Below are positions 60,658 to 64,000 of a stretch of 64,000 bases of DNA, piece after piece. The stretch is from contig NZ_CP042172.1 of assembly GCF_005937985.2 (NCBI RefSeq), forward strand, positions 1,612,001-1,676,000. Direction: 5' to 3'. This DNA comes from Arthrobacter sp. KBS0702. GTDB taxonomy: Bacteria > Actinomycetota > Actinomycetes > Actinomycetales > Micrococcaceae. Under the pieces are notes generated by a model. That model worked only from the letters and a program-made list of their open reading frames with translations. It ran no database searches and was not told the origin of the DNA. Each line of letters opens with the position of its first letter. Within the stretch, counting starts at the first letter, position 1. Position numbers and translations under genes: made by a program.

Positions 60658-61278
60658 CTACTCGAACCTGGACGGGTCGCCCATGCCGTGGCGGACAACC
60701 TCGGCGACGCCGCTGGAGAAGTCGATGACCGTCGTCGGCTCTGCCCCGCAGTCGCCGGAATCGATCACGGCGTCCACCACGTGGTCCAGCCGCTCCTTGA
60801 TCTCCCAGCCTTGGGTCAGCGGCTCCTCCTCGTCCGGCAGCAGCAGGGTGCTGGAGAGCAGCGGCTCGCCAAGTTCGGCCAGCAGCGCCTGGACCACCTT
60901 GTGGTCCGGGATCCGGACGCCGACCGTCTTCTTCTTCGGGTGCAGCAGCCGCTTGGGCACCTCCTTGGTCGCGGGCAGGATGAAGGTATAGCTGCCCGGG
61001 GTGACGGCCTTGATGCTGCGGAACACGTCGTTGTCGATCTGCACGAACTGGCCGAGTTGGGCGAAGTCCTTGCAGACCAGCGTGAAGTGGTGCCTATCGT
61101 CAAGGTGGCGGATGGACCGGATGCGGTCCAGCGCTTCCCTGTTTCCGAGCTGGGCGCCGAGGGCGTAGCACGAGTCGGTCGGGTAGGCGATCAGGCCGCC
61201 GGACTTCACCAGGTCCACCACCTGCGTGATGGAGCGCGGCTGTGGGTTGTCGGGGTGCACATCGAAATATCTCGCCAT
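60658..61278 (-). CDS. YciO/Sua5/YrdC family protein (threonylcarbamoyl-AMP synthase-like)
   Basis: 206 residues. GLIAYPTDSCYALGAQLGNR near residues 28-47 is the core YrdC motif, TLVCKDFAQLGQF and GSYTFILPATKEVPKRLL near 90-110 follow, and VGVRIPDHKVVQALLAELGEPLLSSTLLLP the substrate pocket. Length and the KKKTVGVRIPD segment place it with YciO, the paralogue whose activity in tRNA t6A formation is weaker or unproven. It diverges from an SDR gene across a region with two TAGACA-type palindromes. Confidence 0.9.
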   Translation of the reverse strand: MARYFDVHPDNPQPRSITQVVDLVKSGGLIAYPTDSCYALGAQLGNREALDRIRSIRHLDDRHHFTLVCKDFAQLGQFVQIDNDVFRSIKAVTPGSYTFILPATKEVPKRLLHPKKKTVGVRIPDHKVVQALLAELGEPLLSSTLLLPDEEEPLTQGWEIKERLDHVVDAVIDSGDCGAEPTTVIDFSSGVAEVVRHGMGDPSRFE

Positions 61279-61351
61279 GGCACGAGCTTACGCCCGGCGC
61301 CCCGGGGCAGGGGCGGCAATGCCGGCCGGGCCACGAGCCCGGCTTGTGCAC

Positions 61352-61365
61352 AGACAATTCTGTCT
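61352..61365. promoter_or_regulatory. Palindromic operator AGACA-N4-TGTCT (first copy)
   Basis: AGACAATTCTGTCT is a perfect palindrome of AGACA arms around ATTC, 34 bp from the second copy (centre to centre). It lies 74 bp upstream of the YciO start and 96 bp upstream of the SDR start. Confidence 0.6.
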
Positions 61366-61383
61366 GATAACTTCGATCCCGGC

Positions 61384-61401
61384 CTAGACAATCCTGTCTA
61401 G
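61384..61401. promoter_or_regulatory. Palindromic operator CTAGACA-N4-TGTCTAG (second copy)
   Basis: CTAGACAATCCTGTCTAG is a perfect extended palindrome, 60 bp upstream of the SDR start. Sites of the form TAGACA-N-TGTCTA are typical of TetR-family repressors, including NemR-type regulators of reductases. The regulator is not encoded nearby. Confidence 0.65.
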
Positions 61402-61460
61402 GTCCGCCGGCAGGGAGTGTCATCCGGCGAACGCGGCACCGGGAACGAGGCTCGTAATCC

Positions 61461-62330
61461 ATGGCGGGAAAGACTGTCCTGATCACCGGGGGTACCGGCG
61501 GGATCGGCAAGGCCACAGCGCTGGGGCTGGCAGCCAGGGGAGCGCGGGTAGCCATCACGGGACGCGACGCCGAGCGGGCGGCTCGGGCGGCGGAAGAGAT
61601 CCGCGCGGTAGCCTCGGCCCCAGTCGAGGTGTTCATCGCGGACCTCTCTTCCCAGCAAGAGGTCCGCGGCCTGGCCGGCGAAGTGATGCAGACCCTGGAC
61701 CGCCTCGACGTCCTGGTTAACAACGTCGGCGGGTTCTGGAACAGCCGCCGACTCACCGCGGACGGGCTTGAGTACACCTTCGCCCTCAACCACCTCGCGC
61801 CGTTCCTGCTCACCAACCTGCTGCTCGAGCCGTTGAAGGACAGCGCGCCCGCGCGGGTGGTGACGGTCTCCTCCGGAGCCCAGGCCATGGGCCGCATGGA
61901 TTTCGCGGATCTTCAGGCCGAGCGATCCTACTCGGGGCAGCGAGCCTACAACCAGTCCAAACTGGCAAACGTCCTGTTCACCTACGGCCTCGCCGCCCGG
62001 CTCGCCGGCACCCGGGTCACCGCCAACGCGCTGCACCCCGGTGTGGTGCGGACAGCCTTCGGGGCCGAGGATCCGGGCCCGCTGCAGGGGTTCCTGACGC
62101 CGCTGGTGCAGCGGTGGATGAAGTCTCCGGAGCAGGGGGCGCAGACGTCCATCCATCTCGCCTCGGCGCCCGAACTTGAAAATGTCACGGGCCAGTACTT
62201 TGCCAACAGCACGGCAAAGAAATCATCAAAACGCAGTTACAGCCGGGCCGATGCTGACCGCCTCTGGCAGCTCAGCGCCGCCCTGGTGGGCCTCGAATCT
62301 GATTCTGAAAGAAGCACAAACCTTCCATGA
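61461..62330 (+). CDS. SDR family oxidoreductase (retinol dehydrogenase-like)
   Basis: 289 residues. TGGTGGIGKATALGLAARGARVAITGRD binds NADP near residues 9-36, VLVNNVGGFW is the NNxG motif, VTVSSGAQAMG carries the Ser and YNQSKLANVLFTYGLA the Tyr and Lys. The long loop around MDFADLQAERSYSGQ and VVRTAFG match the RDH/WWOX-like group acting on carbonyls. It overlaps the following flavodoxin-like reductase by 4 bp. The twin palindromes upstream suggest repression relieved by an electrophile or quinone. Confidence 0.91.
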   Translation: MAGKTVLITGGTGGIGKATALGLAARGARVAITGRDAERAARAAEEIRAVASAPVEVFIADLSSQQEVRGLAGEVMQTLDRLDVLVNNVGGFWNSRRLTADGLEYTFALNHLAPFLLTNLLLEPLKDSAPARVVTVSSGAQAMGRMDFADLQAERSYSGQRAYNQSKLANVLFTYGLAARLAGTRVTANALHPGVVRTAFGAEDPGPLQGFLTPLVQRWMKSPEQGAQTSIHLASAPELENVTGQYFANSTAKKSSKRSYSRADADRLWQLSAALVGLESDSERSTNLP

Positions 62331-62875
62331 CCGCTCACCGCACCCTCGTCGTCGTTGCCCACCCTGACCTGGCGGCGTCCCGGATCACAGCGGCGCTCGC
62401 CGCCGCCATCAAGGACCTCGACGGCGTCACCGTCCGGGAACTCGCATCGGCTTACCCCGACCGGCGCGTGGACGCCGTCCGGGAGCAGGAGCTCCTGCGC
62501 GGGCATGACACCATCGTCCTGCAGTTCCCCTGGCACTGGTACTCAGTTCCCGGGGTGCTGAAAGAGTGGATGGACCAGGTCCTCACCTACGGGTTCGCCT
62601 ATGGTGCCGGCGGCGACGCCTTGCACGGCAAGCGGCTGCAGTTGGTCATCTCGACCGGCGGCCCTGAATCCTCCTATACGCCAACGGGGCACAACCGCTT
62701 CACCATGGCCGAGCTGCTGCGGCCCCTGGAGGCCACCGCGCACCTCTGCGGGCTGGAGATGGCAGAACCCCTGGTCCTGCATGCGGCGCCCCGGACGACG
62801 CCCGAGGAACTTGCGGCCCACGCCGCCCGCTACCGGGAACTGCTCTCGGCCGTTCCCGCCGCCGCCGGCCGCTAG
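62327..62875 (+). CDS. NAD(P)H-dependent oxidoreductase (KefF/MdaB flavodoxin-like quinone reductase)
   Basis: 182 residues. VVVAHPDLAASRITAALAAAI starts the flavodoxin-like fold, IVLQFPWHWYSVPGVLKEWMDQVLTYGFAYG near residues 64-94 is the FMN-binding and active-site stretch, and ISTGGPESSYTPTGHNRFTM the loop over the flavin. These are two-electron quinone or nitro reductases. It overlaps the SDR stop by 4 bp (ATGA), giving an operon suited to electrophile or quinone detoxification. Confidence 0.92.
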   Translation: MTAHRTLVVVAHPDLAASRITAALAAAIKDLDGVTVRELASAYPDRRVDAVREQELLRGHDTIVLQFPWHWYSVPGVLKEWMDQVLTYGFAYGAGGDALHGKRLQLVISTGGPESSYTPTGHNRFTMAELLRPLEATAHLCGLEMAEPLVLHAAPRTTPEELAAHAARYRELLSAVPAAAGR

Positions 62876-62880
62876 GCTTC

Positions 62881-62902
62881 CCGGGGCCCGGATGGGCCCC
62901 GG
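62881..62902. terminator. Hairpin after the quinone reductase operon
   Basis: CCGGGGCCC (62881-62889) pairs exactly with GGGCCCCGG (62894-62902) around GGAT, six bases after the stop. It lies between convergent genes. Confidence 0.75.
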
Positions 62903-62938
62903 CCGGGCCGGGGCGCTGCGGCAGGTGCCGAGCTCCGG

Positions 62939-64000
62939 CTAGGACTGCGGCTGTTCGCGGTTCTGTTCGTCGTGGTGGATCCGTTCGTCCAGCTGCCGCA
63001 GCGGCTCGCCGCTGCCGCTCCACTGCTTGGCGATGATCTCCGCGGCGATGGATACCGCCGTTTCTTCCGGGGTCCGGGCGCCGAGGTCCAGGCCCACGGG
63101 GCTGTGCAGCATTGACAGTTCGGCGCCGCCCAGTCCTGCCTCGCGCAGCCGCCTCAGCCGGTCCTCGTGCGTCCGGCGGGAGCCCATCGCCCCGACAAAC
63201 GCCACGGGACTTCCCTGCAGGGCCACCTCCAGCAGCGGAATATCGAATTTTGGGTCGTGGGTGAGGACGCAGATGACGGTCCGTTCATCCACCAGCCCAC
63301 GGGACTGCTGCCCGGCGAGGTAGCGGTGCGGCCACTCGTTGACCACCTCGGCGGCGTCGGGAAACCTCGCCGGCGTGGCGAAAACGGCGCGGGCGTCGCA
63401 GACGGTCACCCGGTAGCCGAGGAAGGTGCCGAGCCGCGCCAGCGCCGAGGCGAAGTCGATCGCGCCGAAGACGAGCATACGCGGCGCCGGCGCGTAGCTC
63501 GAGAAAAAGATCCGCATCCCGCTGTCCAGCCGCTCTCCGTCCGGGCCGTAGCTCAGGATGCCGGTCCGGCCCGCCGCCAGGAAGCCCTGGGTGTCGTCGC
63601 CGACGGCCAGGTTGGCGCGCTCGGAGCCCAGGTTGCCCTCAAAGCCGTCCGGGCGCACCACCAGATGCCGGCCCAGCCAGCTGCTGTCAGGGTGCTCGAT
63701 GACCGTGGCCACCCCCACCCGCCTCCCGTCGGCGATGTCCTGCCGGACGCCCTCGAGCTCCGCGAAGCGTTGCCTCGAGACCGGCTCGACGAAGATGTCG
63801 ATGATCCCGCCGCAGGTCAGGCCGACGGCGAACGCGTCGTCGTCGCTGATCCCGTACCGCACCAGCACCGGGACCCCGTCTCCCTGGACCTGGCTGGCGA
63901 GTTCGTACACGGCGCCTTCCACGCAGCCGCCGGAAACCGAGCCGACGGCCGCGCCGCTGGCGGTGACGGCCATGGAAGCTCCGGGCAGCCGCGGGGCGGA
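62939..64000 (-). CDS. XdhC/CoxI family protein, cut by window end
   Basis: About 353 residues are visible and the frame stays open to the right edge, so the N-terminus is missing. VGSVSGGCVEGAVYELASQV is the start of the XdhC N-terminal domain, VGLTCGGIIDIFVEPV the conserved Cys segment; the C-terminal Rossmann part has MLVFGAIDFASALARLGTFLGYRVTVCDAR and ICVLTHDPKFDIPLLEVAL, then VGAMGSRRTHEDRLRRLREAG. Such proteins insert or protect the sulfurated molybdenum cofactor of xanthine/CO dehydrogenase-type enzymes. The molybdoenzyme would be expected beyond the edge. Confidence 0.93.
   Translation of the reverse strand, partial: SAPRLPGASMAVTASGAAVGSVSGGCVEGAVYELASQVQGDGVPVLVRYGISDDDAFAVGLTCGGIIDIFVEPVSRQRFAELEGVRQDIADGRRVGVATVIEHPDSSWLGRHLVVRPDGFEGNLGSERANLAVGDDTQGFLAAGRTGILSYGPDGERLDSGMRIFFSSYAPAPRMLVFGAIDFASALARLGTFLGYRVTVCDARAVFATPARFPDAAEVVNEWPHRYLAGQQSRGLVDERTVICVLTHDPKFDIPLLEVALQGSPVAFVGAMGSRRTHEDRLRRLREAGLGGAELSMLHSPVGLDLGARTPEETAVSIAAEIIAKQWSGSGEPLRQLDERIHHDEQNREQPQS

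Noticed and set aside
1..64000. tRNA or rRNA genes, CRISPR arrays, insertion sequences, prophage or integrase genes
   Set aside because: Looked for in both strands. No cloverleaf candidates, regularly spaced repeats, transposase or integrase motifs were seen by eye; a tRNAscan or CRISPR search could still find something small.

Overview
The window is chromosomal DNA from a high-GC Gram-positive bacterium, most likely a soil actinobacterium of the Arthrobacter/Pseudarthrobacter type (Micrococcaceae). The evidence is the GC-rich third codon positions, frequent GTG and TTG starts, tight ATGA gene overlaps, an actinobacterial-type LexA box, a BTAD-domain regulator, an LGFP-repeat wall protein and a stand-alone LigD-type polymerase. 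I see no rRNA, tRNA, CRISPR array, phage module or insertion sequence. The genes are mostly core or metabolic.

Layout. 0-5 kb: the tail of a DinB polymerase, a DJ-1/PfpI protein, a PadR regulator coupled to an ABC1/UbiB kinase-like protein, and an isocitrate-lyase/PEP-mutase-like enzyme. 5-13.2 kb: an oxidoreductase, then a glycolate/glyoxylate utilisation module. In it glcG-glcB (minus) diverge from glcA-like permease and glcD-like oxidase (plus), followed by an IclR regulator. A shared 15-bp IclR-type palindrome lies at both sides of the divergent promoter region and before iclR itself.

13.3-29 kb: an acid catabolism island. It has an MHS-type transporter, a LysR regulator, a two-subunit CoA-transferase, short-chain dehydrogenases, a thioesterase, two enoyl-CoA hydratases, a 3-hydroxyacyl-CoA dehydrogenase, two glutaryl-CoA-dehydrogenase-like flavoproteins, an acyl-CoA ligase, a thiolase and a TetR regulator. 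The gene set resembles dicarboxylate beta-oxidation (dca-type) clusters. A recurring TATTGGAC-type motif occurs before several of its transcription units and is a candidate LysR-regulon signature.

29-45 kb: single genes and short operons: gamma-glutamyltransferase, Nudix, zinc-dependent alcohol dehydrogenase, a secreted LGFP-repeat protein with a 490-bp leader region, HrpB helicase, an amidohydrolase/hydrolase/GerW-like run. 44.8-54.7 kb: a cyclopropane synthase overlapping a P-type ATPase, a LigD polymerase domain overlapping a response regulator that converges on its probable histidine kinase, a CDP-alcohol phosphatidyltransferase, a cupredoxin lipoprotein and DedA. 55-64 kb: a BTAD regulator, an SOS-controlled umuDC pair, methyltransferases, acetyltransferases, a YciO-type protein divergent from a two-gene redox operon with twin palindromic operators, and an XdhC protein cut by the window edge.

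Gene decay is visible in three places: a TetR remnant with an in-frame stop (about 20.6 kb), a start-less coding remnant (about 22.0 kb), and a truncated, frameshifted VOC-family gene (about 42.3 kb). Many convergent or tail-end junctions carry long, nearly perfect hairpins.
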